This document shows, piece by piece, positions 43,541 through 52,536 of a DNA stretch of 64,000 bases. The first letter of the stretch is position 1. The number at the start of each line of letters is the position of its first letter. The notes under the pieces were generated by a model. The model made no database searches, had not been told where the DNA came from, and saw only the letters and a program-made list of their open reading frames with translations. This stretch comes from AC-32 sp963766375 (GTDB lineage: Bacteria; Actinomycetota; Thermoleophilia; Gaiellales; Gaiellaceae), in contig CAVXZG010000019.1 in the NCBI GenBank assembly GCA_963766375.1, forward strand, positions 536,068-600,067, given 5' to 3'. Both the position numbers and the translations under genes were made by a program.

Positions 43541-44879
43541 CCACACTCCAGAGCCGGCCTCCTTCCGCGATCCCGAGGCGCGCGTCGTCTACTCGCCCGA
43601 GGGCGAGGTGCTGCGTGAGCTCTCGCCCCGCGCGCAGGAGGACTGGGCCGCGCTCGAGAGCGCGCGCTTCTTTCGGCGAGCGCTCGAGGACGGACGCATC
43701 GTCGCCACGGAGGAGATCGCGCCGGGACTGCTGCGCCACGAGCGCGTGCCGTTCGTCTCCTATCCGTACGAGTGGCCGTTCGAGATGCTGCGCGCGGCCG
43801 CCCTTCTGGAGCTCGGGCTCCTCGACGAGGCGCTGGCGGAAGGCTTCGTGCTCAAGGATGGGAGCCCCTACAACGTCCAGTGGCACGGCTCCGAACCGGT
43901 CTTCGTGGACGTCGGGTCGTTCGAGCGCCTGCGCGACGGCGAGCCCTGGGCCGGCTACCGGCAGTTCTGCACGCTCTTCCTCTATCCGCTGATGCTGCAG
44001 GCCTACCGCGGAATCGCGCCACAACCGTGGCTGCGCGGGAGTCTCGAGGGGATCGAGCCGGCCGAGGCGCGAGCGCTGCTGCCGAGGTTCCGGCGGGGCG
44101 TGCTCAGCCACGTCGTCCTGCACGACCGGCTCGAGGCGAAGCACGCCGACCGGGCCAAGGACGTGCGCGCCGAGCTGAAGGCCTCCGGCTTCCGCAAGGA
44201 GCTGATCCAGGCGAACGTGCGACGCCTGCGCAAGCTCGTCGGGCGGCTGCGGCCGCGGCGGGGCCGCTCCACCTGGGCCGGCTATCGGGAAGCGGCGCCC
44301 TACACGGACGAGGACGCCGAGCGGAAGGAACGCTTCGTGCGGGAGGCGGGGCACGCGCGTCTGGCCTGGGACCTCGGTGCGAACGACGGCCGCTTCGCCC
44401 GCGCCCTCGACGCCGAGACCGTCGTCGCGGTGGACGGCGAGGAGCGGGTCGTCGGGGAGCTCTACGCCGCGCTGCACCGCGAAGGCTCGCGCTCGATCCT
44501 GCCGCTCGTCGTCGATCTCGCCAATCCGTCACCGGGGCTCGGCTGGCGGGGCGTCGAGCGCTCGCGGCTCGAGGAGCGGGGCCGGCCCGACCTCGTCCTC
44601 TGCCTCGCGCTCGTCCACCACCTGGTGATCGGGCGCAACGTGCCTTTCGCGGAGCTCGTCGGCTGGTTGCGGGGGCTTGGCGCCCGGCTCGTGATCGAGT
44701 TCGCAGCGCGCGAGGACCCGATGGTCGAGCGGCTGCTGGCGGCGAAGCGCGCTGAGACGCACGAGGGCTACAGCCGCGACGAGTTCGAGCGGGCACTCGC
44801 CGAGGCCTTCCAGGTCGAGCGGCGCGAGGAGCTCTCGGCAGGGACACGCACGCTCTACCTCGCTCGTCCCCGGGCCTGA
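43524..44879 (+). CDS. Class I SAM-dependent methyltransferase-like protein
   Basis: 451 residues. The N-terminal ~260 residues hold SYPYEWPFEMLRAAALLELG and LKDGSPYNVQWHGSEPVFVD, resembling nodulation-type (NoeA-like) proteins. The C-terminal Rossmann methyltransferase domain has the SAM motif AWDLGANDGRFARAL and a post-I acidic loop (VAVDGEERVVG), then RPDLVLCLALVHHLVIG. The substrate is probably a sugar or surface polymer, by analogy with its neighbours. Starts within the small membrane protein gene, so translation is coupled. Confidence 0.78.
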   Translation: MTTRTSHTPEPASFRDPEARVVYSPEGEVLRELSPRAQEDWAALESARFFRRALEDGRIVATEEIAPGLLRHERVPFVSYPYEWPFEMLRAAALLELGLLDEALAEGFVLKDGSPYNVQWHGSEPVFVDVGSFERLRDGEPWAGYRQFCTLFLYPLMLQAYRGIAPQPWLRGSLEGIEPAEARALLPRFRRGVLSHVVLHDRLEAKHADRAKDVRAELKASGFRKELIQANVRRLRKLVGRLRPRRGRSTWAGYREAAPYTDEDAERKERFVREAGHARLAWDLGANDGRFARALDAETVVAVDGEERVVGELYAALHREGSRSILPLVVDLANPSPGLGWRGVERSRLEERGRPDLVLCLALVHHLVIGRNVPFAELVGWLRGLGARLVIEFAAREDPMVERLLAAKRAETHEGYSRDEFERALAEAFQVERREELSAGTRTLYLARPRA

Positions 44880-44881
44880 CC

Positions 44882-46786
44882 GTGCGGCTGCGCATCGCCG
44901 CCCTTCACCTGCTCGTCCTCTGGGCCTTCGCGGTTGCGCAGCCGCTGTTCGACCTGCTCGGCAAGAACGGTGAGTTCTTCGCCGCGCGAGGCTCGACCCG
45001 CTGGGACGTCGTCCTCTTCGCGGTCGTGCTGCTGCTCGTGCCACCGGCAATCCTGACCGGCGTCGAGGCGCTGACGCCACGCCCCGCGCGCGGCGCCGTG
45101 CATGCGCTCCTCGTCGGGTCACTGGTAGCGCTCTTCGTGCTCCAGGCGATCCGGGGCGCCGGCGGAACCGGCTGGCTGCTCGTCGCAATCGCCGCTGTGC
45201 TCGGTGCGGCAGCGGCGGTCACCTATACGCGTTTCGCCGGAGCCCGGCTGATCCTGACCGTGCTCGCCCCGGCGCCTCTGCTCTTTCTCGGGCTCTTCCT
45301 GCTGCACTCCGATGCCTCGCGGCTGACCTTCTCCGGCACGGACAAGGCGCTCGCGGCGGGCGCGCACGCGAAAGCGCCCGTCGTCCTGGTCGCGTTCGAC
45401 GAGCTGCCCGTCAACTCGCTACGCGACTCGCACGGCCGCATCGACGCCGTGCGCTTCCCGCACTTCGCCGCGCTCGCCGCCGGCTCGACCTGGTTCGCGA
45501 ACACGAGCACGGTCGCGGAAGGGACGACGCACGCCGTCCCGGCAATCCTCACCGGCCGGTTCCCGCGCGCGAACGAGTTCCCCGTCTACACGGATCACCG
45601 CCAGAACCTGTTCACGTTGCTAGGCGGCGCGGCCGACCTGCACGTGGTCGATCAGGAGACGCACCTCTGCCCGCCGAAGCTTTGCCCCGGGCTCGAGGGC
45701 TCCTTCAGCGGCAGGATGCGCGGCCTCGCCGAGGACACCGGGGTCGTCTACCTGCGCCAGCTGCTTCCAGGCGACCTCACAGGCGGGATCCCTTCGATCG
45801 CGAACGGCTGGGACAACTTCCTCCGGGACGAGAGCAAGCACGACGATCCAGGAGCGATCCCGCCGGCCTTTCGGCGATCGCTCCGGCCCGGCCCGCGCCC
45901 TGCGCTCTGGTACGTGCACTTCATGCTCCCGCACAGCCCCTGGCGGTACTTGCCCTCCGGCCGCCGTTACTCGATCCGGCAGGCGCCCGGCTGGGGCGGC
46001 GACGAGGTCTGGAACGCCAACCAGGCGGCCGTCGACCAGTACTGGCAGCGGCACCTGCTCCAGCTCGGCTACGCCGACCGCGTGCTCGGAAAGCTGATCG
46101 CACGTCTCCGGGAAAACGGGCTCTACGACCGCGCGCTGGTTGTCGTCACCGCCGACCACGGCATCAGCTTTCGCGCCGGCGAGAAGCGGCGCCCGCTCTC
46201 GGAGGGCAACCTCGAGGACATCGCCTACGTGCCGCTGTTCGTGAAGCTTCCGCACCAGAGCAAGGGCCGGGTCGAGCGGGCGCCCGCCCGAACGATCGAC
46301 ATCGTTCCGACGATCGCCGACGCGCTCGGCGTGCGGATCCCATGGCACGTCGACGGGCGCTCGGTCCTCGGCGGCTCCCCTGCCGAGCGCGACGTCGTCC
46401 TGATCAAGGACGGCGGGAGACGATTCGTGGTGCCGACGGCCGAGCTCCAGGCCCGCCGGGAGCGCGCGCTCCGGCGCCAGCTTCGGTTGTTCGGATCCGG
46501 CGAGCCGCTGTCGACTCTGTACGCCGTCGGTCCGGGCCGCGAACACGTGAACCACTCGATCGAGGGACGCCCGCTGGACGTACAACTCGACGCGATCGAC
46601 CTCTCGGGCGATCCGGTTCAGGTCAGCGGGCGCGTGCCGGAAGCGATCCGGGCCGTGGCAGTGGTCGTCGGCGGGAAGGTAGTTGCGGTCGCGCCGGCGG
46701 CGGCAGGCCGCTTCTGGGCCCTCGTTCCGCGCGTCCGGCTGCACGGCGCAAAGCCTCTGATCTATGCGATGCAGGCCAGGAGCTAG
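44882..46786 (+). CDS. Membrane sulfatase/phosphoglycerol transferase-like protein
   Basis: 634 residues. Five or so membrane helices in the first 160 residues, then an extracytoplasmic alkaline-phosphatase-superfamily domain. PVVLVAFDELPVNSL holds the first metal Asp, STVAEGTTHAVPAILTGRFP contains the probable Thr nucleophile, and VVTADHGISFRAGEKRRPLS holds the second metal site. The arrangement resembles LtaS/OpgB-like enzymes that transfer or hydrolyse phosphoglycerol or sulfate groups on surface polymers. GTG start 2 bases after the methyltransferase stop; the gene is followed by a hairpin. Confidence 0.82.
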   Translation: MRLRIAALHLLVLWAFAVAQPLFDLLGKNGEFFAARGSTRWDVVLFAVVLLLVPPAILTGVEALTPRPARGAVHALLVGSLVALFVLQAIRGAGGTGWLLVAIAAVLGAAAAVTYTRFAGARLILTVLAPAPLLFLGLFLLHSDASRLTFSGTDKALAAGAHAKAPVVLVAFDELPVNSLRDSHGRIDAVRFPHFAALAAGSTWFANTSTVAEGTTHAVPAILTGRFPRANEFPVYTDHRQNLFTLLGGAADLHVVDQETHLCPPKLCPGLEGSFSGRMRGLAEDTGVVYLRQLLPGDLTGGIPSIANGWDNFLRDESKHDDPGAIPPAFRRSLRPGPRPALWYVHFMLPHSPWRYLPSGRRYSIRQAPGWGGDEVWNANQAAVDQYWQRHLLQLGYADRVLGKLIARLRENGLYDRALVVVTADHGISFRAGEKRRPLSEGNLEDIAYVPLFVKLPHQSKGRVERAPARTIDIVPTIADALGVRIPWHVDGRSVLGGSPAERDVVLIKDGGRRFVVPTAELQARRERALRRQLRLFGSGEPLSTLYAVGPGREHVNHSIEGRPLDVQLDAIDLSGDPVQVSGRVPEAIRAVAVVVGGKVVAVAPAAAGRFWALVPRVRLHGAKPLIYAMQARS

Positions 46787-46787
46787 G

Positions 46788-46822
46788 CGCGCCCGGCACG
46801 GCCGCCACCGGCCGGGCGCGCG
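46788..46822 (+). terminator. GC-rich hairpin after the membrane sulfatase-like gene
   Basis: GCGCGCCCGGC (46788-46798) pairs perfectly with GCCGGGCGCGC (46812-46822) across a 13-base loop, starting one base after the stop codon. No U tract; the position fits a terminator for the 41105-46786 operon. Confidence 0.6.
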
Positions 46823-46926
46823 CCGGGCGCCTGCCCGCCGTCCTCTGAACGGACGGGCGCCGCAGCTCTCTGGTGAAGCCCCTCTCCCCTCCCTCACGTT
46901 GTAGTCAGAACGGCGGAAAACGCCAT

Positions 46927-46995
46927 CCCTCGTTTGAGGTACCCCGCTCGTTCGAGGGACGATCCCTCGATCGAGGGATTCGCTCGCTCTACGAG
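46927..46995. repeat. Four evenly spaced short palindromes between convergent genes
   Basis: CTCGTTTGAG, CTCGTTCGAG, CTCGATCGAG and CTCTACGAG have centres near 46933, 46951, 46970 and 46991, that is 18-21 bp apart, about two helical turns. The third is part of a perfect 16-bp palindrome TCCCTCGATCGAGGGA (46963-46978). The last runs into the stop codon of the RSH gene. Confidence 0.6.
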
Positions 46996-49196
46996 GGGGT
47001 CACGCGGTACGCGTCGAAGACCGCATCGAGGTTGCGTAGAGCGGTCAGGAGACTGCGCAGCGCCTTCACGTCGCCGACCTCCGCCACGTACCAGTTCTTG
47101 GCGAGCTGGTCCTCGACGTGGCCGCCGTACTCGACGATGTTCGCGCCGTGCTCGGCGAAGGTGCGCGCGACGTCCTCGAGTAGCCGCGGCCGGTCCCACG
47201 AGTCCACGGAGATCTGCACCCGGAAGCTCTGAGTCGCGCCGCCGTCCCAGGAGACGTTCGTGAACCGCTCAGGGTTGCGCTTGAGCGCCTTCACATTCGA
47301 GCAGTCCTCGCGGTGGATGGTGATTCCCTTGCCGAGCGAGACGTAGCCGACGATCTCGTCGCCGGGCAACGGCGTGCAGCACTTGGCGAGCCGGACGAGA
47401 ACGTCGTCGATCCCCCGGACGCTGATGCCGAAGTTGTCGCTCGAGATCGCGTGCCGCGCCTTCGGCGCCTTGAGCGGAACGGCTTCCTCGTGGGCGACCT
47501 CGTCCGTCTTCAGGCGCTGAATCACCTTGTTGACGATCTGACCGGCGGCCAGCTTCCCCGAGCCGAGCGCGAGGTAGAAGTCCTCCGCCTTCTTGAACCC
47601 GGTCTCGCGGATCACCTGCGCCAGCACCGAGGAGCCCTGCAGCTTCTTGTACGGCAGGTTCTGCTTCTTCAGCGCCGACTCCAGCGACTCGCGGCCCTTC
47701 GCCTCGGTCTCCTCGCGCGTCTCGCGGGAGAACCACTGCCTGATCTTGTTTCTCGCGCGCGAGGACGCCGCCAACGACATCCAGTCGCGTGACGGGCCGC
47801 GCCCGGCCTTGGTGGTCAGGATCTCGACGAAGTCACCGCTCTTGAGCCGGTAGTGCAGCGGGACGATCCGGCCGTTGATCTTCGCGCCCACGGTTCGGTG
47901 GCCGACGTCCGTGTGCACGGCGTAGGCGAAGTCGATCGGCGTCGAGTTCGACGGCAGCACCTTGACCTCACCCTTGGGCGTGAAGACGTACACCTCGTCG
48001 TCGAAGAGGTCGGTGCGGAAGGTCTTGATGAACTCGCGCGGGTCGGTCTCGTCCTCCTGCCAGTCCATCAACTGGCGGATCCAGGCCAGCCATTCCTCGT
48101 CCGCCTGGCCGTCCTTCGAGCCGACCTTGTACTGCCAGTGCGCGGCGACCCCGAACTCGGCGGTCTCGTGCATCTCGCGCGTGCGCACCTGGATCTCGAG
48201 CGGCCGGCCCTCGGGACCGACGACGGTCGTGTGCAGGGCGCGGTAGCCGTTCAGCTTCGGCATTGCGATGTAGTCCTTGAAGCGGCCGGGCATCGGCTTC
48301 CAGAGCGAGTGGATCAGGCCGAGCGCGCCGTAGCAGTCGCGGGTTCCCTCGTCCCCGTCGCGCTCCGCGATCACGCGCATCGCCGTGAGGTCGTAGATCT
48401 CGTTGAACTCGCGGCCCTTCTTGGCCATCTTGTCGTAGATCGAATAGAAGTGCTTCGCGCGCCCGGCGATGTCGGCCGGGATGTCGACCTTCTCGAGCTC
48501 GCGCTGGAGGGTCATCGCGGCTTCGCGCACGTGCTCCTCGCGGTCGGTGCGCCGCTCGCTGACCATCGTCTTGATCTCCTCGTACTTGCGAGGGTGCAGC
48601 GTCGAGAAGGCGAGGTCCTCGAGCTCCCACTTGAGCTTGTTGATCCCGAGCCGGTGCGCGAGCGGGGCGTAGACCTCGAGTGTCTCCTTGGCCTTCTGCA
48701 CCTGCTTCTGCTTGCCCAGGTACTCGATCGTGCGCATGTTGTGCAGGCGGTCGGCGAGCTTGATCAGGATCACGCGCACGTCCTGAGCCATCGCGACGAT
48801 CATCTTGCGGTAGTTCTCGGCCTCGGCCTGCTCGCGACTCTGGAACTGGATCCGCGTCAGCTTGGTGACGCCCTCCACGAGCTGGGCGATCTCGTCACCG
48901 AACTCGGCGCGCACCTCCTTGATGTCCGTGTCGGTGTCCTCGACGACGTCGTGCAGAAGCGCGGCGGCGATCGTCTGCTCGTCGAGCCGCAGCTCCGCGC
49001 AGATCTTCGCTGCGCCCCACGGGTGGTTGATGAAGTCTTCGCCCGAGCGGCGCTGCTGGCCCTCATGGGCAGCGGCGGCGAAATGGAAGGCCCGGGTGAG
49101 CAGGTCGCGGTCGACCTCCGGGTTGTAGGCGGCGACGGTCGTGATCAGCTCGTCGATCAGCTCCTGGTGGCGTTCACCTGCTTCGAGGACCGTCAT
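46989..49196 (-). CDS. Bifunctional (p)ppGpp synthetase/hydrolase (RSH)
   Basis: 735 residues. HD hydrolase domain: FHFAAAAHEGQQRRSGEDFI and ALLHDVVEDTDTDIKEV with the metal-binding HD. Synthetase domain: RVIAERDGDEGTRDCYGALG, KDYIAMPKLNGYRALHTTVV. TGS domain: VFTPKGEVKVLPSNSTPIDF. C-terminal ACT domain: RVQISVDSWDRPRLLEDVAR. All four domains are complete, so both synthesis and hydrolysis are expected. The ATG has TACAAT exactly 6 bases upstream. The gene is named rel, relA or rsh in different actinobacteria. Confidence 0.95.
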   Translation of the reverse strand: MTVLEAGERHQELIDELITTVAAYNPEVDRDLLTRAFHFAAAAHEGQQRRSGEDFINHPWGAAKICAELRLDEQTIAAALLHDVVEDTDTDIKEVRAEFGDEIAQLVEGVTKLTRIQFQSREQAEAENYRKMIVAMAQDVRVILIKLADRLHNMRTIEYLGKQKQVQKAKETLEVYAPLAHRLGINKLKWELEDLAFSTLHPRKYEEIKTMVSERRTDREEHVREAAMTLQRELEKVDIPADIAGRAKHFYSIYDKMAKKGREFNEIYDLTAMRVIAERDGDEGTRDCYGALGLIHSLWKPMPGRFKDYIAMPKLNGYRALHTTVVGPEGRPLEIQVRTREMHETAEFGVAAHWQYKVGSKDGQADEEWLAWIRQLMDWQEDETDPREFIKTFRTDLFDDEVYVFTPKGEVKVLPSNSTPIDFAYAVHTDVGHRTVGAKINGRIVPLHYRLKSGDFVEILTTKAGRGPSRDWMSLAASSRARNKIRQWFSRETREETEAKGRESLESALKKQNLPYKKLQGSSVLAQVIRETGFKKAEDFYLALGSGKLAAGQIVNKVIQRLKTDEVAHEEAVPLKAPKARHAISSDNFGISVRGIDDVLVRLAKCCTPLPGDEIVGYVSLGKGITIHREDCSNVKALKRNPERFTNVSWDGGATQSFRVQISVDSWDRPRLLEDVARTFAEHGANIVEYGGHVEDQLAKNWYVAEVGDVKALRSLLTALRNLDAVFDAYRVTPS

Positions 49197-49285
49197 AGGA
49201 AAATTGTACTCCCCGGTTTTCGGGTGACCGAACGGCGGTATTCCCCACGCAGGAGCGAAGTCTTTCGAGCCGAAGAAAGGCGGTC

Positions 49286-49429
49286 ATGCGCAAGCGCCGC
49301 AACGAACGCAAGGCCGCGAAAGTGGCCCGGATGCTGGTTTCGCTGGACGACGAGGCTCGTCAGGTGCGCCCCTGGCGCCCGCGGCGCGTCCAGTTTGCGG
49401 CGGTCGGCGCCGGTCGCCGTACGACCTAG
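49286..49429 (+). CDS. Very small basic protein
   Basis: 47 residues: MRKRRNERKAAKVARMLVSL, then DDEARQVRPWRPRRVQFAAV. Strongly basic and possibly nucleic-acid-binding. The ATG is preceded by GAAAGG at 8 bases. Its TAG and the recJ TAG overlap on opposite strands in one CTAG, a tight convergent arrangement that mildly supports a real gene. No homolog recognised. Confidence 0.4.
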   Translation: MRKRRNERKAAKVARMLVSLDDEARQVRPWRPRRVQFAAVGAGRRTT

Positions 49430-51302
49430 GCGGCGCGCTCGAGCACCGGCCGGTCCAGGAGCGCGAGGAACCGCTCCGACTCGAGCAGGTGGGCCTTCGA
49501 GCCCTCGCGCAGGCCGAGCTCCTCGAACACCGCCCTCGCGTCTGGATCACGCGCCTCGGCCGGCTTGCGCCATTCGGCCTTGAGCCACTCGCGCCGCTCG
49601 AGGTAGCGATCGTCGCCGTCGAAGATCTCGCGCACGTTCAGCTGCGGCGAGACCGTGCCGTTCCACTGGTTGGCCTCGAGCCGGAAGGCGACGTCGTAGT
49701 GCCCGACCCGGCGAAGGCGGTCGATCTGCCCGCCGAAGCGGAAGGCGATCGCGCTGCCGGAGTCGCGGCCGTCCTCGCGCACGCGGAAGCGCAGGTGCTT
49801 GCCGTCGCCCACCGGGCTCAGCTCGGCCAGCTCGCAGCCGGCCAGCAGAAGCGTGATGCCTGGATTACCGAGACCGAACGGGGCGAGGCTTGCGAGCTCG
49901 GCGCAGAGGTCGAGTGTCAGGTCGCGGCCGTGGACGAGCGCGTCCACCTTCGCGGGCGGGCGCAAGTCCTCCTCGCCGAGGGCGAGGTCACCGATGGACG
50001 AGAACGCCTCGGCGAAGGCCTCGACGCGCTCCGGCTTGATCGAGAGCCCCGCTGCGGCCGCGTGGCCGCCCCAGCGCTCGAGGTGGCCGGCGCACTGCCG
50101 CAGCCCGTCGTGGAGGTCGAAGCCCGGGATCGAGCGCCCCGAGCCCTTCCAGTCGCCCTCGGTGCCGGCGATCAGGACGACCGGGCGGTTGTAGCGCTCG
50201 ACCAGGCGAGAGGCCACGATGCCGATCACGCCCTCGTGCCAGCCCGCGCCGGCAACCACGTATGCGCGCCGGCGGCGATGCGCCTCCGGCCACGACTCGA
50301 TCGCCTCGACCGCTTCGCGGAGGATCCGCTGCTCCACGGCCTGGCGGTCGCGGTTCAGATCCTCGAGCTGTGCGGCGAGAAGCCGCGCCGGCTCCTTCTC
50401 CTCCGTCAGCAGGAGCTCGAGCGCGGCCTCGGGGCGACCGAGCCGGCCCGCTGCGTTCAGCCGAGGCGCGAGCCGGAAGCCGATCGCGCCGGCGTCCACC
50501 GTGGCCGGGTCCACGCTCGCCGAGCGCATCAGCTCCTGCAGCCCGGGCTTCTGCGTGCGCGCGAGCTGCCTCAGCCCGGCGACGGCGAGACCCCGGTTCT
50601 CGTCCAGGAGCGGCACGACGTCGGCAACGGTTGCGACCGCGACGAGGTCGAGGTGCCGCGCGAGCGCCTCCGAGCCCGCTCCGAGCAGCGCCTGCCCGAG
50701 CTTCCAGACCACCCCGGTGCCGCAGAGCTCCGTGAACGGGTAGTCGCCTCGGTACGGGCCGACGACCGGGCAGTCCGGGAGCTCCGGACCCAGCGCGATG
50801 GTGGTCGGTGATCACGACCTCGAGCCCGAGTGCCCGCGCGTGCGCGACCTCCTCGACCGCGGTCACGCCACAGTCCACAGTCAGCACCAGCCCAAAGCCC
50901 TCTCCGGCCAGGCGGGTCAGTGTGTCGCGCGCGAGGCCGTAGCCCTCGTCGAAGCGGCTCGGCAGGTGCGACGAGACCTCGGCGCCGAGCTCGCGCAGGA
51001 CGAGCACTGCCAGCGCGGTCGCGCAGATCCCGTCGGCGTCGTAGTCGCCGTGGACGCAGATCCGCTTCCCCTCGGCGATGGCACGACGGATTGCCTCGCA
51101 GGCAGCCTTCCATGTCGCCGAGCAGGAACGGGTCGTGCTCGGGCAGCTCGGCCGCGAGGAACGACCGGGCGCGATCCGCGTCCGCGTAGCCGCGCCGTAC
51201 GAGCACCGCCGCCAGCGTCTCGCTCACGCTGAGCTCGCGCACGAGAGCCTCCACCTCGTCGCGTGGGCACTCGTCGCGCAGCTGCCAATCCTGCCTTTGC
51301 AT
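49426..51302 (-). CDS. recJ: Single-stranded-DNA exonuclease RecJ (two extra bases, near 51100 and 50805)
   Basis: About 625 codons after removing two bases. The DHH domain holds HGDYDADGICATALAVLVLR, VLTVDCGVTAVEE and VVITDHH, split over three frames. After the second break comes the long intact segment with VAVATVADVVPLLDENRGLA, PRLNAAGRLGRPEAALEL and the DHHA1 motif WGGHAAAAGLSI. RecJ degrades 5' single-stranded DNA in recombination and mismatch repair. The start ATG (MQRQDWQLRDECP) is at 51302. The breaks sit at about 51100, before AIRRAIAEGKR, and about 50805, after ITDHH. Confidence 0.85.
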
Positions 51303-51346
51303 GGGCAGTCCACCGTACGGAGGCCGCCGGACAGCGTTTTCTCGGG

Positions 51347-51631
51347 CTAGCCTTCGCGCGGAAGCTGCACGCCGAGCAGCGAGAGCCCGACGAGCAGGGC
51401 GAGCACGGCCACTGCGACGGCCGCCACCAGCCACGGGCGCCGGCGCCGCTGCAGCGCTTCCCAGCCGACCTTCGTCCACAGAACGACCAGGCCTGCCGCG
51501 GCACCGAAGACCACGACGAGCACCGGCGCCAGGATCGCCGCCCGCTCCAGCGAGAGCTCGAACACGCCCACGGCCAGCAGCACCAGCGCTGCGGTCACGA
51601 GGCCTGACGCGACTGCGGCCCGCATGCTCAT
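51347..51631 (-). CDS. Small three-helix membrane protein
   Basis: 94 residues. MSMRAAVASGLVTAALVLLA starts the first helix, followed by a second (AAILAPVLVVVFGAAAGLVV) and a third (WLVAAVAVAVLALLVGLSLL), with a basic loop between. The start is fixed by TAGACT 7 bases upstream of the ATG; the longer frame from 51727 is unlikely. No family recognised. It lies 44 bases upstream of recJ in the same direction. Confidence 0.6.
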   Translation of the reverse strand: MSMRAAVASGLVTAALVLLAVGVFELSLERAAILAPVLVVVFGAAAGLVVLWTKVGWEALQRRRRPWLVAAVAVAVLALLVGLSLLGVQLPREG

Positions 51632-51729
51632 CCGGGTCAGTCTAAGCGGGCGCACCGGCAAAGCCGGCACACCCTCTCTTGGTCGGCGTCGCAAGCGACC
51701 GCCTCTGGTGCCACGACTATCCTCCAACC

Positions 51730-52188
51730 GTGGACGTGGACAACTACTCGTCGGGCGACGACATCGTCGTCGAGTTCCTCCGCCTTCGCTTCAGCTTCAA
51801 CGCCCCCGACTTCGCGCAACGGGTGACCTCCGCGGCGTTCAAGCTCGGCCTCGTGGACGACAACGAGCTCGATCAGGAGGAGACCGAGGACCTCGTCGAG
51901 CTGACCGCGGACGGCGTGATCGAGGAGCCGCGCAGCGAGCTCGGCCGCTACCTCGTGCGCCACTGGGAGCGGCTTTCGCTCGTGGACGGCGAGTCGCTCG
52001 TCTACTGGCTGCGCAAGCTCGTCTTCCGCGGCGCGTGGCTCGACCACCGCGTCAAGGACGGCCGGCTCGAGGTGGCCTGGGACGACGGCGCCTCGGAGTT
52101 CGCGTACCTCGAGCCGGGAGGCGAGCGCGCGCTGCTCGAGCTGGCGCCTACGCCCTCCTGGCACGAGCTCCAGTTTCGCCGGGCTTGA
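51730..52188 (+). CDS. Conserved hypothetical acidic protein
   Basis: 152 residues starting at the GTG (VDVDNYSSGDDIVVEFLRLR). It is acidic and soluble, with WRKL-like aromatic segments (SLVYWLRKLVFRGAWLDHRV). No family recognised. The GTG has TATCCT exactly 6 bases upstream, supporting this start over upstream GTGs. Confidence 0.65.
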   Translation: MDVDNYSSGDDIVVEFLRLRFSFNAPDFAQRVTSAAFKLGLVDDNELDQEETEDLVELTADGVIEEPRSELGRYLVRHWERLSLVDGESLVYWLRKLVFRGAWLDHRVKDGRLEVAWDDGASEFAYLEPGGERALLELAPTPSWHELQFRRA

Positions 52189-52193
52189 CTCTC

Positions 52194-52223
52194 GACTTAC
52201 GTAAGTCTAGACTTACGTAAGTC
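52194..52223 (+). promoter_or_regulatory. Tandem palindromic operator and -10 of the ArsR-family gene
   Basis: Two identical 14-bp perfect palindromes GACTTACGTAAGTC at 52194-52207 and 52210-52223, two bases apart. The second ends directly before the ATG, and the -10 TAGACT (52208-52213) overlaps its left edge. A repressor bound here would cover the promoter; autoregulation by the ArsR protein is the obvious reading. Confidence 0.8.
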
Positions 52224-52536
52224 ATGGCTTACAGAACTGCCATGGATGCGCTGGGCGATCCGACCCGGCGGGCGATCTTCGAGCAGTTGCGTCGAGGGCC
52301 CCGCGCGGTCGGAGAGATCGCGTCCGAGCTGCCGGTCAGCCGGCCCGCGGTCTCGCAGCACCTGCGCGTGTTGAAGGACGCGGGCCTCGTGACGGAGCGG
52401 CGAGACGGGAACCCGCCGGCTCTACCGGCTCGATCCGGACGGGCTCGGCGAGCTCCGCGACTACTTCGACGACTTCTGGACCGAGGCCCTCGCCGGCTTC
52501 AAGGCGGCGGCCGAACGCGAGAGGAGAGACGGATGA
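52224..52536 (+). CDS. ArsR-family winged-helix repressor (one extra base near 52410)
   Basis: About 103 residues after repair. MDALGDPTRRAIFEQLRRGP and VGEIASELPVSRPAVSQHLR, then VLKDAGLVTERRDG form a classic ArsR DNA-binding domain. One extra base near 52410 separates this from RRLYRLDPDGLGELRDYFDD and FWTEALAGFKAAAE. No metal-binding ELCVC motif is seen; it resembles regulators paired with SRPBCC genes. It is preceded directly by tandem palindromes and coupled to the next gene by ATGA. Confidence 0.85.
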
